Shown here: piece after piece, positions 7,684 to 16,854 of the stretch
How positions within the stretch are numbered: the first letter of the stretch is position 1
How the letters are laid out: every line of letters starts with the position of its first letter
From: Thauera humireducens
Lineage (GTDB): Bacteria > Pseudomonadota > Gammaproteobacteria > Burkholderiales > Rhodocyclaceae
DNA length: 64,000 bases
NCBI RefSeq assembly: GCF_001051995.2
Contig: NZ_CP014646.1
Span: 1,054,001-1,118,000, forward strand
Direction: 5' to 3'
Made by a program: the position numbers and the translations under genes
The notes under the pieces: model-generated
What the model was told of the DNA's origin: nothing
The model's database searches: none
What the model saw: only the letters and a program-made list of their open reading frames with translations

Positions 7684-10236
7684 TCACCAGTCCGCCTTCA
7701 CCGCCAGCACCGCCGAGCGCCGCATCGCACGCGCCCCCGCCAGCCGGGCGACCACGGCCGCCAGCAGCACCAGTCCGATCGCAAAGGTCGCCAAGGCCGT
7801 CCATGGCACGGCGAGTTCCATGCTCCAGTGAAAGCTCTGGCGGTTGACGATCTCGATCAGGATCCACGCGATCGCACCGCCGGCGAGCAGGCCGGACACC
7901 ACACCGAGGCCGGCGGTCAGCGCACCCTCCATCGCAATCAGGCGGCCCACGTCGCCCCGCGTGAAGCCCAGATGCCGCAACATGCCGAACTCGCCCTCGC
8001 GGGTCGTTGCCAGTGCGGCAAAGGTGGTCGCGATCCCGAACAGGCCGATCATGATCGTGACGGCTTCCATCAGGTAGGTGATCAGGAAGGTGCGATCGAA
8101 GATCTCCAGGCTGATCGCGCGGATCTCGCCGGGCAGCGCGATCGTCACGTGTTCTGCGCCGAAGGCCGCGCGCAGCGCTGCCGCCACTTCGCCGACCGGC
8201 ATGCCCGGCTCGACTTCGATGGCCGCATCGTTGATGCGACGGTCGCCCGTCAGCGCGACGTAGTCCGCACGCTCGATCAGCGCAGCACCGTGCTGGCGCG
8301 CGTAGTCGCGCCAGATGCCCGCAACGACGAACTCACGCATCTGCCCGCCCAGCGGCAGGCTCAGACGGTCGCCCACGCCGATACGCCGGCGATCCGCTGC
8401 CGCTTCGGAGATCCAGGCTGGCGGCATCTCGCTCGCCACCGGCCGCTCAGTCGAACCCGCGATCAGCGGCAGGCCCCAGTTGCCGCGCACCGGACGGGCC
8501 AGCACGCTGAACAGCGGCTCATCGTCCGAGATGCGCAGGTTGACCAAGCGCGTCGTATCCACGGATGCCACGCCGGGCACTGCCGCGATCCGTGCCAGCG
8601 CCGCATCATCCAGGTAACCGCTGCCCGAGGACGACGACGCGCGCACGTAGAGGTCTGCAGGCAGCACCTGCGTCAGCCAGTCGTCGACCGAGACACGAAA
8701 GCTGCTGACCATGATCGCCATCGCCGAGGCCAGCGCCACGCTGGCGATGACACCCGCGCCCGCGACCACCGCCTGGCCGGGCGTCGCCGACAGGCGCGCG
8801 TGTGCCAGGCGCCAGCCCACGCCCTGCGCCCGCCCCAGCAACGGCAACAGGGCACGAGCCAGCCGGGGCAACAGCAGCACGGCCGCCGCCAGCAGACACG
8901 CCACCGCGGCATAACCACCGACGGGAATGCCCGCCAGCGGAGGCAGCAGACACGCGGTGGCGGCCAGCGCCAGCAGACCCAGACCCACGGCAGGCCGGCC
9001 CCGCGCCTGCGACAGGCCCGCGTACGCTGCCTCCCCCGCCTTCAGTGCGCGCGCTGGTGCCACCCGCGAGGCCTCGCGGGCCGGCAGCCACGTCCCCGCG
9101 ACACCGGCGGCGACACCCAGCAACAGATAGCCCGCGATCAACACGCCATCGAACTGCAACTGCGGCCGGGTCCCGCGGAAGAATCCTGCGCCAAGATCGC
9201 CCCCCACCAGCTGGAATGCCGCCACGGCCAGCCCATGGCCCAAGGCCACGCCCAGCACGCCACCCGCCAGCCCGACCGATGCTCCTTCGGCGAGCAGTCC
9301 GCGCAGCAGTTCCCGGCGTTCCAGCCCGAGCGCGCGCAGCAGGGCGAACTCCCGCCGGCGGCGCGCCACCGACAACAGCTGGGTGGAGAACACCAGGAAG
9401 CCGCCGGTGATCAGCGCAATCGCCGCAAGCATGGTCAGATTGACCCGATAGGCGCGCGACAGGGCACCGACCTCGCTCGCCGCAGCCTCCGGCACCCGCA
9501 GCGCAAGGCCAGGCGGCAGCAGCGGCGCCAGCGCCACCCGCGCTGCATCGGGACTGACACCCGCTGCCAGTTTGAGGTCGATGCGGCTCAACACGCCCAC
9601 GCCGTCGAAGTGCTGCTGCGCCGCGCCGAGATCCATCACCGCCAGCCGGCCGCTCGCGCCGGGCAACTCGCCGGCGACCTGCAGGGCGAAGCTGCGCACC
9701 CCGGATTGCACCCACAGCATGCCCTCGCGCACCGCAGGCGGCGCGGACTGGCCGTCGCTGCGCAGCTGCGGCTCGCCCAGCCGCGCCCGCGCCTCGGCCG
9801 AAAGAAAGACATTGTGCGGCTGCAGCGCCGCGAAGCGCCCGTCCTCACCGCCAGCGCGGGAAGCCAGCGGCATTAGCGCCGGCTGCACCCGCGCAATGCG
9901 GAACAGGTCCACGCCGAGAATCTCCAGACTGTCCTCGCGTCCGGGCAGCCTGGCCTCGACGACGAGCAGCGGACTGGCCTCCGCCACTTCCGGCCGCAAG
10001 GCCAGCACGGGGTAGATCGCCTCGTCGAAGCCCTCTCGCGGCCCGATCAGCTGCAGATCGGCGTCGCCGGCAATCAGCCGCATCCCACGCCCGAACTCAT
10101 CCAGTGCGGCGGCATGGATCAGCTGCACCGCCAGCCCCAGCGCCACCCCGAGCGCGATCGCGAGCAGCGACAGCGCCGTCGCCAGTCGTCGGCGCAGCAG
10201 GCTGGCAAGGAACAGGCGCCCCACCAGCGCGCTCAT
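7684..10236 (-). CDS. ABC transporter permease, two FtsX-type domains
   Basis: An 850-residue inner-membrane protein. The start at 10236 (MSALVGRLF) overlaps the ATPase gene stop by 4 bases. A first transmembrane helix (about 17-38) precedes a large periplasmic loop (about 40-250). A three-helix FtsX domain, a mid-protein set of helices, a second periplasmic domain (about 540-700) and a C-terminal FtsX domain follow. This duplicated form is seen in AttFG/YbbP-like permeases, which are mechanotransmission exporters acting on lipids or lipoproteins rather than channels. It works with the neighbouring ATPase and probably with the lipocalin-like protein. Confidence 0.85.
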   Translation of the reverse strand: MSALVGRLFLASLLRRRLATALSLLAIALGVALGLAVQLIHAAALDEFGRGMRLIAGDADLQLIGPREGFDEAIYPVLALRPEVAEASPLLVVEARLPGREDSLEILGVDLFRIARVQPALMPLASRAGGEDGRFAALQPHNVFLSAEARARLGEPQLRSDGQSAPPAVREGMLWVQSGVRSFALQVAGELPGASGRLAVMDLGAAQQHFDGVGVLSRIDLKLAAGVSPDAARVALAPLLPPGLALRVPEAAASEVGALSRAYRVNLTMLAAIALITGGFLVFSTQLLSVARRRREFALLRALGLERRELLRGLLAEGASVGLAGGVLGVALGHGLAVAAFQLVGGDLGAGFFRGTRPQLQFDGVLIAGYLLLGVAAGVAGTWLPAREASRVAPARALKAGEAAYAGLSQARGRPAVGLGLLALAATACLLPPLAGIPVGGYAAVACLLAAAVLLLPRLARALLPLLGRAQGVGWRLAHARLSATPGQAVVAGAGVIASVALASAMAIMVSSFRVSVDDWLTQVLPADLYVRASSSSGSGYLDDAALARIAAVPGVASVDTTRLVNLRISDDEPLFSVLARPVRGNWGLPLIAGSTERPVASEMPPAWISEAAADRRRIGVGDRLSLPLGGQMREFVVAGIWRDYARQHGAALIERADYVALTGDRRINDAAIEVEPGMPVGEVAAALRAAFGAEHVTIALPGEIRAISLEIFDRTFLITYLMEAVTIMIGLFGIATTFAALATTREGEFGMLRHLGFTRGDVGRLIAMEGALTAGLGVVSGLLAGGAIAWILIEIVNRQSFHWSMELAVPWTALATFAIGLVLLAAVVARLAGARAMRRSAVLAVKADW

Positions 10237-10910
10237 GCGCAGCCCGTGATGTCGACGAGCCTCCCGGCACCGAGTTCGAGCACCCGGTCCGCCCGTCGGG
10301 CAGCGGCGCGCGAGTGCGTCACGAGCACGCCCGCGGCCCCCTGCTCGCGGATCTGCGCCAGCAGCAGGTCGAGCACCTCGGTCGCGCGGCCCGGATCGAG
10401 GTTGCCAGTCGGCTCGTCGGCCAGCACCACGCGCGGTGCATGCACGAGCGCACGCGCGATCGCCACCCGCTGCAGCTCTCCCCCCGACAACGTGTGCGGC
10501 GCATCGTCGGCCCGTTCGCCAAGGCCGACCCGCACCAGCAGCGCGCGCGCCTTGTGCAGGGCTTCTGCGCCGGACACCTTCAGCAGCCACAGCGGCAGCG
10601 CGACGTTCTGCACCAGGCTCAGGTGCGGCAGGATGTGGAAGGCCTGGAATACGAAGCCGAAGGCGCGGCGCCGCAGCCTGGCCAGCGCGTCATCGTCGAG
10701 ATCGTCGACGCGCTGGCCACCGACCCGGATACGACCGCCGTCGACCGGCTCGAGCCCGGCGATGCAATTGAGCAGCGTCGACTTGCCCGTTCCAGACTCG
10801 CCGACGATCGCGACACACTCTCCTGCTGCCACCTCCAGCACCAGGTCATCGAACAACAGGCGTGGCGGGCTGCCGGGGAGATTCTTGCGAAGGGATTGGA
10901 CGCTGAGCAT
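10233..10910 (-). CDS. ABC transporter ATP-binding protein, LolD/MacB/YbbA type
   Basis: A 225-residue ATPase with all expected motifs: Walker A GESGTGKST (37-45), Q-loop FVFQAF (Q89), signature LSGGE (141-145), Walker B VVLADEP (161-167) followed by TGNLD, and a switch His in VTHS near 200. TGNLD and the short length place it with LolD/MacB/YbbA, which drive FtsX-type permeases. It is the first gene of an ATPase-permease-lipocalin operon. The start at 10910 is chosen because the frame upstream is unlike the family. Confidence 0.9.
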   Translation of the reverse strand: MLSVQSLRKNLPGSPPRLLFDDLVLEVAAGECVAIVGESGTGKSTLLNCIAGLEPVDGGRIRVGGQRVDDLDDDALARLRRRAFGFVFQAFHILPHLSLVQNVALPLWLLKVSGAEALHKARALLVRVGLGERADDAPHTLSGGELQRVAIARALVHAPRVVLADEPTGNLDPGRATEVLDLLLAQIREQGAAGVLVTHSRAAARRADRVLELGAGRLVDITGCA

Positions 10911-11100
10911 GAGGCGATCTCGGGGCGGCAAGGCGCCGGAATGAAACGGACGCGGCGAGGCCGCCGCGAGGAACGCGATTTTGTCATCCCGCAAGCGAAT
11001 TGGTTGCATCGGCCGTGCCCGACGAGTGCAACGGAAGGCCACGACAGACGAGCGACAGGCCGCCAGCCACGCGAATCCGGGATCGATGCTGTTTCGCGTA

Positions 11101-11106
11101 TATACT
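11101..11106 (+). promoter_or_regulatory. Possible -10 element for hpnC
   Basis: TATACT, within GTATATACTCC, lies 58 bases upstream of the hpnC start in the divergent spacer between the ABC cluster and the hpn genes. No convincing -35 is visible at the right distance, so this is tentative. Confidence 0.3.
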
Positions 11107-11164
11107 CCGCCCGCCTGCCCGCGCGCGCTCTGGGCCACGGCGCCCTCCCCGTCCCCCGCCCCGC

Positions 11165-11998
11165 ATGCCGGTCGATCACTACGAGAACTTTCCTGTCGCC
11201 TCCCTGCTGCTGCCGGCCCACCTGCGCGAGCCGGTCGAGGCAATCTATGCGTTCGCCCGCAGCGCCGACGACGTTGCCGACGAGGGCGATGCCCCGGCGG
11301 TGGCGAGACTGGCGCGGCTGCACGACTATCGGCTCGCGCTGGAGGCCTGTGCCCATGGCGTCGCGGTCAAGGACGAGACGCTGGCGCCGATGTTCGCCCG
11401 TCTCGGCGGCGCGATCCGCGCGCACAAGTTGCCCCTGCAGCCCTTTCGCAACCTGCTCGACGCCTTTTCGCAGGACGTCGGCAAGACGCGTTACTGCGAC
11501 TTCGCCGAACTGCAGGACTATTGCCGGCGCTCCGCCGACCCAGTCGGCCGCTTGCTGCTGTGCCTGTACGATGCCGCCACGCCGGACAACCTGCGCCGCT
11601 CGGACGCCATCTGCACCAGCCTGCAACTGATCAACTTCTGGCAGGACGTTGCCATCGACTGGCAGAAGGGGCGCATCTACCTGCCACAGGACGACATGGC
11701 GCGCTTCGGCGTTACCGAGGACGACATCGCCGCCGGTCGCAGCAACGATGCCTGGCGCGCGCTGATGGACTTCGAGGTGCAACGCGCGCGCCGCATGATG
11801 CTCGATGGCGCCCCGCTCGCCCGCGCCCTGCCCGGCCGCCTCGGCTGGGAGCTGCGCCTGATCGTACTGGGCGGCCTGCGCATCCTCGAGCGCATCGAAG
11901 CCACTGCTTACGACGTATTCCGCCACCGGCCCGTGCTTGGCAAGGGCGACTGGCTGCGCCTGGCTGGGCGCGCCCTGAACTACCGGAACATCGCATGA
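11165..11998 (+). CDS. hpnC: Hydroxysqualene synthase HpnC
   Basis: A 277-residue prenyl synthase of the squalene/phytoene family. Both aspartate-rich Mg-diphosphate sites are present: D35-D36-x2-D39 in ARSADDVADE and D161-x3-D165 in FWQDVAIDW. The HpnC type is indicated by the N-terminal VDHYENFPVAS and by HpnD and HpnE downstream. Family knowledge: HpnC turns presqualene diphosphate into hydroxysqualene. The ATG at 11165 is used because the longer frame upstream has no homology-like sequence. The stop overlaps the hpnD start (ATGA). Confidence 0.92.
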   Translation: MPVDHYENFPVASLLLPAHLREPVEAIYAFARSADDVADEGDAPAVARLARLHDYRLALEACAHGVAVKDETLAPMFARLGGAIRAHKLPLQPFRNLLDAFSQDVGKTRYCDFAELQDYCRRSADPVGRLLLCLYDAATPDNLRRSDAICTSLQLINFWQDVAIDWQKGRIYLPQDDMARFGVTEDDIAAGRSNDAWRALMDFEVQRARRMMLDGAPLARALPGRLGWELRLIVLGGLRILERIEATAYDVFRHRPVLGKGDWLRLAGRALNYRNIA

Positions 11999-12828
11999 AT
12001 CCGCACGACTACTGCCAGGACAAGGCCGCCAAGAGCGGCTCGAGCTTCTACTACAGCTTCATGTTCCTGCCGCCCGAGCGGCGCCAGGCGATCACCGCGC
12101 TGTACGCCTTCTGCCGCGAGGTGGATGACGTGGTGGACGAATGCCACGACGTGTCCCTGGCCCAGGCCAAGCTCGAATGGTGGCGCCAGGAAGTGGCACG
12201 CACCTATGCCGGCACGCCCACCCACCCGGTCGGCCAGGCACTCAAGGATGTGCTGACGCGCTTCAACCTGCCGCAGGAACAACTGCTCGAGATCATCGAC
12301 GGCATGGCGATGGACCTGTCGCAAACCCGCTACCTCGACTTCAAGGGACTGCAGCTCTACTGCTACCGCGTTGCCAGCGTTGTCGGCCTGCTCGCCGCGG
12401 AGATCTTCGGCTACCAGGACCGCCAGACGCTCAAGTACGCGCACGACCTCGGCCTCGCCTTCCAGCTCACCAACATCATCCGCGACGTCGGCGAGGATGC
12501 CCGCCGCGGCCGCATCTACCTGCCGATCGAGGACCTGCAGCGCTTCAACGTGCCCGCCAAGGACATCCTCGAGGCACGCTATTCCGACGCCTTCCGTGAC
12601 CTGATGAAGTTCCAGGCCGAGCGCGCCGAACACTTCTACGAACAGGCCTTCGCCCAGCTGCCGCAGGTCGACCGCAAGTCACAGCGCCCGGGCCTGGTGA
12701 TGGCAGCCATCTACCGCACGCTGCTGCGCGAGATCGCGGCTGACGGCTTCCAGGTGCTGGACCGCCGTACCTCGCTGACGCCACTGCGCAAGGTATGGCT
12801 GGCGGGCACCACGTGGTTCAAGGGCTGA
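11995..12828 (+). CDS. hpnD: Presqualene diphosphate synthase HpnD
   Basis: Joins two farnesyl diphosphates to presqualene diphosphate, the first step of the bacterial three-enzyme squalene route. The 277 residues show SSFYYSFMFLP near the N-terminus, the first aspartate motif D44-D45-x2-D48 (REVDDVVDE) and the second D164-x3-D168 (IRDVGEDARRGR). It overlaps hpnC by 4 bases and is followed by hpnE after 4 bases, so the three are one translational unit. Squalene-hopene cyclase is not in the window. Confidence 0.93.
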   Translation: MNPHDYCQDKAAKSGSSFYYSFMFLPPERRQAITALYAFCREVDDVVDECHDVSLAQAKLEWWRQEVARTYAGTPTHPVGQALKDVLTRFNLPQEQLLEIIDGMAMDLSQTRYLDFKGLQLYCYRVASVVGLLAAEIFGYQDRQTLKYAHDLGLAFQLTNIIRDVGEDARRGRIYLPIEDLQRFNVPAKDILEARYSDAFRDLMKFQAERAEHFYEQAFAQLPQVDRKSQRPGLVMAAIYRTLLREIAADGFQVLDRRTSLTPLRKVWLAGTTWFKG

Positions 12829-12832
12829 ACTG

Positions 12833-14155
12833 ATGAGCGTGCCCGTCGTCGCGGTCATCGGTGCCGGCTATGCCGGCCTCGCCTGTGCGGTGGAACTCGC
12901 CCGTGCCGGCGTACATGTGACGGTGTTCGAGCGCTCGCACACCCTCGGCGGGCGCGCGCGCGTGGTGCACAAGGATCACCACTGGCGGGTGGACAACGGC
13001 CAGCACATCCTTATCGGCGCCTACACCGAGCTCACCCGCCTGCTGCGCCTGACCGGTGGCTCGCCCAAGCTGCTCGCCCACTTGCCGCTGACCCTGCACG
13101 TGCCGGGCCGCCTGCACCTGAAGGCCGCCGCGCTGCCCGCGCCCTTCCACCTGGCCGTGGGTCTGCTGCGAGCGAAAGGCCTGACGTGGGCCGACCGGAT
13201 GGCGATGGTCCGCCTGATGCGCAGGCTGAAGAAGAGCGACTTCCGCGTGCCGCCCGAGATGACCGTCACCGGCCTCATGCGCGAGACCCGCCAGACCGCC
13301 GCAATGATCGAACTCGTATGGGTGCCGCTATGCGTCGCGGCGCTCAACACCCCGCCCGGAGAAGCATCGGCGCAGATCTTCGCCAATGTGCTGCGTGACA
13401 GCCTGGCCGGCTCCGCCAGTGCCAGCGAGTTGCTGATCCCGCGCGTCGACCTGTCCGAGCTGTTTCCTGTACCGGCCGCACGCTATCTCGCCACCCGCCG
13501 CGGCAAGCTGCGCACCGGCAATGCCATCGACGCGATCCGCCCGGTCGCCGGCGGCTTCCGCCTCGAGGGCGACCCCGGCAGCCAGTCCTGGCCGCATGTC
13601 GTGGTCGCGACCGCGCCCTACCATGCGGGTACGCTGCTCGCCTCCACCGGCCAGTGCGACCGGCTGGCGGCACAGATCGACGCGCTGCCGCACGAACCGA
13701 TCGTGTCGGTCTACCTGGCCTTGGGAAAGGGGCAGCGACTGCCCGAACCGATGATCGGCCTCGTGAGCGGTGCCACCGCAGGCCCTGCCCAATGGGCGTT
13801 CGACCGTGGTCAACTTGGCGGCCCGGAAGGCCTGATCGCTTGTGTGATCAGTGCCAGCGGCCCGCACGAAACCCTGCCGCGCGACGAGCTGATCCTTCAG
13901 ACCCATGCCCAGCTCGAACGCCATCTCGGTCGGCGCCTGCCCTCGCCCGAATGGTCGCAGGTGATTGTGGAGAAGCGCGCGACCATCGCCTGCAGACCCG
14001 GCATCTTCCGCCCGGGCATCCGCACGCCGATGCGCGGTTTGTGGCTCGCGGGGGATTACCTCGAGTCGGACTATCCGGCCACGCTCGAATCCGCCGTGCG
14101 CTCCGGCATCGCCTGCGCGCAGGCCATCCTCGCCGAACTCGGCTACGCCAGCTGA
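12833..14155 (+). CDS. hpnE: Hydroxysqualene dehydroxylase HpnE (squalene-associated FAD-dependent desaturase)
   Basis: A 440-residue FAD amine-oxidase/desaturase-type protein. The N-terminal dinucleotide loop is VIGAGYAGL (8-16), with FERSHTLGGRAR (about 33-45) completing the FAD site. The C-terminal FAD segment GLWLAGDYLESDYPATLESAV is near 400-420. As the third enzyme of the hpnCDE route it reductively removes the hydroxyl group of hydroxysqualene to give squalene. It lies directly downstream of hpnD and ends 25 bases before the convergent carboxypeptidase gene. Confidence 0.92.
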   Translation: MSVPVVAVIGAGYAGLACAVELARAGVHVTVFERSHTLGGRARVVHKDHHWRVDNGQHILIGAYTELTRLLRLTGGSPKLLAHLPLTLHVPGRLHLKAAALPAPFHLAVGLLRAKGLTWADRMAMVRLMRRLKKSDFRVPPEMTVTGLMRETRQTAAMIELVWVPLCVAALNTPPGEASAQIFANVLRDSLAGSASASELLIPRVDLSELFPVPAARYLATRRGKLRTGNAIDAIRPVAGGFRLEGDPGSQSWPHVVVATAPYHAGTLLASTGQCDRLAAQIDALPHEPIVSVYLALGKGQRLPEPMIGLVSGATAGPAQWAFDRGQLGGPEGLIACVISASGPHETLPRDELILQTHAQLERHLGRRLPSPEWSQVIVEKRATIACRPGIFRPGIRTPMRGLWLAGDYLESDYPATLESAVRSGIACAQAILAELGYAS

Positions 14156-14180
14156 CCCGCAGCGGGCACCTTGGTCGCGC

Positions 14181-15314
14181 TCAGGCCGGGGTGTCGGCCA
14201 GGTGGGCGAGGATCGGATCGAGCATGGCAGCCCCGAGGCGCTTGCTGCGCGCGCCGTTCCAGCCCGTCAGCTCGTCGGGCAGGTTCGCATTGTCCTTGAA
14301 CGGCATCTCGAGCGTGAGCGACACGCAGCCGAAGTGGTTGGCGACCCACTTGCTCGCCAGCGTGAGCAGTTCCTCGCCGAAGCGGCCCGGCTTGTAGCCC
14401 TCCGCGGTCTGGAAGTCCGGCGCCACGGCGGCAAAGGCTTCGATGAAGCGCGCCTGCCGACGTGCGGATTCCGCCGTGAAGCCCGGCACCTCCTCCGCCG
14501 TCGAGAAGAACACGTAGGGCAGCGCCTCGTCGCCGTGAATGTCGAGGAAGAGGTCGCAACCGGTGCGCTGCATCTCCTCGCGCACGAGAAACACCTCGGG
14601 GCTGGCCGTCAGGTCGGGTTCGCGCCATTCGCGGTTCAGGTTGCGGCCCGCGGCGTTGGTGCGCAGGTTGCCGCGCACCGCCCCATCCGGGTTCATGTTG
14701 GGCACGATGTACAGCACGGCCTGCTCCCGCACCTTGCGGGCCACGGCGTCCGCCCCGTCGAGCAGGCGCTCGAGCAGGCCCTCGACGAACCATTCGGCCA
14801 TGGTCTCGCCCGGGTGCTGGCGCGCGATGATCCACACCGGCCGGCGCGTCGGGGCCGGACGCCCGACGACGACCACGTCCAGGTCGCGGCCGTCTACGGT
14901 CGCGCCGAGATTGCGCACGCTGGCGAAGGGCGAGGTTTCCGCCCGCGCCAGCAAGTCCAGATGGCGCTCGTGCGAATAGGGCTCGAAGTAGGCGTAGTAG
15001 ACGCTGTCGCGCTCGGGCGTGTGCTCGACGATCAGGCGACCGTCCTCGTAGCGCGTCCCGGCCACGCGGAACCAGGTCCGGCGATCGTAGGAGGCCACGC
15101 AGCGATAGCCCGGCCAGCCATCCGGATACGCCGCTTCGGCTGCATTCTCGATCACCAGTCGCAGCGGCTTGCCCGCGGCGTCCATCAGGCGGAAATGGAA
15201 CCACTGGCGGAAGTCGGCGGCATTGTCGGCACGCAAGCGCAGGCGAATGTCCTGCGGGTCGTCGAGACTGACGATCTCGATCGCGCCCGCGTCGAAATTC
15301 GAGCTGATGCGCAT
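14181..15314 (-). CDS. M14 zinc carboxypeptidase, cytosolic carboxypeptidase (CCP)-like
   Basis: A 377-residue protein with no signal peptide. An N-terminal beta domain (to about 135) precedes the M14 catalytic domain. Zinc ligands are visible as H167-P-G-E170 and H260 in DIHGDE. The substrate Arg/Asn segment is NAAGRNLNREW (220-230), and the probable catalytic base is E336 in SLTLEMPFK. This two-domain form is that of eukaryotic-like cytosolic carboxypeptidases, which trim C-terminal or side-chain glutamates. The bacterial substrate is unknown. The start at 15314 is 4 bases after the yaaA stop, so the two are probably co-transcribed. Confidence 0.88.
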   Translation of the reverse strand: MRISSNFDAGAIEIVSLDDPQDIRLRLRADNAADFRQWFHFRLMDAAGKPLRLVIENAAEAAYPDGWPGYRCVASYDRRTWFRVAGTRYEDGRLIVEHTPERDSVYYAYFEPYSHERHLDLLARAETSPFASVRNLGATVDGRDLDVVVVGRPAPTRRPVWIIARQHPGETMAEWFVEGLLERLLDGADAVARKVREQAVLYIVPNMNPDGAVRGNLRTNAAGRNLNREWREPDLTASPEVFLVREEMQRTGCDLFLDIHGDEALPYVFFSTAEEVPGFTAESARRQARFIEAFAAVAPDFQTAEGYKPGRFGEELLTLASKWVANHFGCVSLTLEMPFKDNANLPDELTGWNGARSKRLGAAMLDPILAHLADTPA

Positions 15315-15318
15315 GGAT

Positions 15319-16104
15319 TCAGTCCTCGCGGCGGCGGAAAACGAGCGTGTCGGCATCCGAAGCTTCCGCCGCAAAGGCATAGCCTTCGCTGTCGAAGCCC
15401 TTCAGCCCCTCGACGTCGTCGATGCGGTTCTGGATGACGTAGCGACTCATGAGGCCGCGCGCACGCTTGGCATAGAAACTGATGATCTTGTAGCGACCGC
15501 CCTTCCAGTCCTCGAACACCGCCGTCACCAGCCGGCCCTTGAGCTTGGCCGGCTTGACCGACTTGAAGTACTCGTCCGAGGCGAGATTGAACAGGACGGG
15601 CTCCCGTCCGGCGTCCCGCTCCGCTGCAAGCAGGCGGTTCAGCTCATCGGTGATGCGCTCGCCCCAGAATGCGTAGAGGTTCTTGCCCCGTGCGTTTTCG
15701 AGACGGGTTCCCATCTCGAGCCGGTAGGGCTGCATCAGGTCGAGCGGGCGCAGCACGCCATACAGGCCCGAGAGGATGCGCAGGTGATCCTGCGCCCACT
15801 GCAGCTGCGCCTCATCCAGCGATGCGGCCTGCAGCCCTTCGTAGACGTCGCCGTTGAAGGCGAGCACGGCCTGCTTGGCGTTGTCGGGCGAGAAGGGACG
15901 CGACCACTGCGCATAGCGGGCGACGTTGAGCGTGGCGAGCGGGTCCGACAGCGACATCAGCTCGGCAATCTCGGCGGGCGAGCGCTGGCGCAGGATGTCG
16001 ATCAGCTCGGCGGCGTGATCGAGGAAATCCGGCTGGGAAAAACGGGCGGTGCTCGGCGGCGTCTCGTAGTCGAGCGCCTTGGCGGGCGAAATGACGATGA
16101 TCAT
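15319..16104 (-). CDS. yaaA: Peroxide stress protein YaaA
   Basis: A 261-residue protein of the YaaA/DUF328 family: N-terminus [23 protein letters not shown] near 75-83 and [19 protein letters not shown] near 115-133. In E. coli YaaA lowers free iron and limits DNA damage during hydrogen peroxide stress. The length matches. It precedes the CCP-like carboxypeptidase on the same strand with a 4-base gap. No OxyR-like site was recognised upstream. Confidence 0.92.
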   Translation of the reverse strand: MIIVISPAKALDYETPPSTARFSQPDFLDHAAELIDILRQRSPAEIAELMSLSDPLATLNVARYAQWSRPFSPDNAKQAVLAFNGDVYEGLQAASLDEAQLQWAQDHLRILSGLYGVLRPLDLMQPYRLEMGTRLENARGKNLYAFWGERITDELNRLLAAERDAGREPVLFNLASDEYFKSVKPAKLKGRLVTAVFEDWKGGRYKIISFYAKRARGLMSRYVIQNRIDDVEGLKGFDSEGYAFAAEASDADTLVFRRRED

Positions 16105-16191
16105 GGAACGGATGTCGAGCGGAAGAAGGTCCCGATGGTAACAAACTCGGGACGCTCGGCGGCCGCACGGCCTGCCCGCCGCCGCGTCATG

Positions 16192-16692
16192 TCACATCAC
16201 CGCCATCAAGCGCTCTGTCAGTTCCTCGGCACGTTTGCGCCCGATGCGCGTCTCGGAGATCGAAGCCAGCCATTCCTCGTGGAGCGCCATCAGTCCGTCG
16301 CGGTCGGGCGCGGCCTGGATGCGTTTCATCAGGCCGAGCTTGGCGTACGGACCATGGAACGTGCGCAGCGTGTTCATCATGAAGTCGCGCGCCAGCTGCA
16401 GGTCACCCGCCTTTGGCGCCTGCCCGCCTGAGATCGCCCTGGAGGCAGGCTCGACCGCCGCCGCAGGCATGACGCGCTCGGGCGCTGCCGCGGCAACGGC
16501 CTCGATGAGCCCAGCCTCCTCGAGCTGGGACAGCGTGGTCGCGATGGCATCGTCGGCGGAGAGGGCAGCCAGCTCGTCGGTGCCGCGCCGGCCATCGATC
16601 AGGATCAGGAGGCGGCGCGCACGCTGCCCGACGTCCCCGCTGCGATGGGCGATCTCGTCCTGCCCTTTCGGGGTCTTGGTGTAAATCGTCAT
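16192..16692 (-). CDS. Hypothetical protein
   Basis: A 166-residue soluble protein that I do not recognise. The ATG at 16692 is chosen because CCGAGGAGA lies just upstream; the frame could extend to 16740. The N-terminal 60-70 residues (RRLLILIDGRRGTDELAAL, then LSQLEEAGLIEAV) look like a small winged-helix or effector-type domain. An Ala/Pro-rich linker (about 70-95) and a helical C-terminal part with ARDFMMNTLRTFHGPYAKLGL and LHEEWLASISETRIGRKRAEEL follow. It is transcribed toward yaaA, 87 bases away. A signalling or regulatory role is possible but unproven. Confidence 0.6.
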   Translation of the reverse strand: MTIYTKTPKGQDEIAHRSGDVGQRARRLLILIDGRRGTDELAALSADDAIATTLSQLEEAGLIEAVAAAAPERVMPAAAVEPASRAISGGQAPKAGDLQLARDFMMNTLRTFHGPYAKLGLMKRIQAAPDRDGLMALHEEWLASISETRIGRKRAEELTERLMAVM

Positions 16693-16811
16693 TCTCTTGT
16701 CTCCTCGGCGCTTGCGGCGTATTGCCGTCTTTATGCGCATCCGTTGGTCGGATCGATGCGTCGGAGATAAGCCTCCGCGACGCTACGAGCCGGATGAGGA
16801 TCACGGTGCAA

Positions 16812-16831
16812 CGCCATCTATGTCAATGGCG
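16812..16831. repeat. Inverted repeat CGCCAT-N8-ATGGCG
   Basis: A perfect 6-bp inverted repeat in the 162-base spacer between the SpoU methyltransferase end and the hypothetical gene start at 16692. It lacks a T-run, so an operator for the downstream gene is more likely than a terminator. Confidence 0.3.
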
Positions 16832-16854
16832 CACGACAAGGGAATGTGACGTAG

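Noticed and set aside
7591..9876. 761-codon plus-strand frame opposite the ABC permease
   Set aside because: Gln/Arg/His-rich low-complexity shadow of the FtsX permease. The permease has transmembrane pattern and a 4-base overlap with its ATPase.
10619..11926. 435-codon minus-strand frame across the ABC ATPase and hpnC
   Set aside because: It is out of frame with the true ATPase at 10233-10910 and antisense to hpnC, both of which carry complete motifs.
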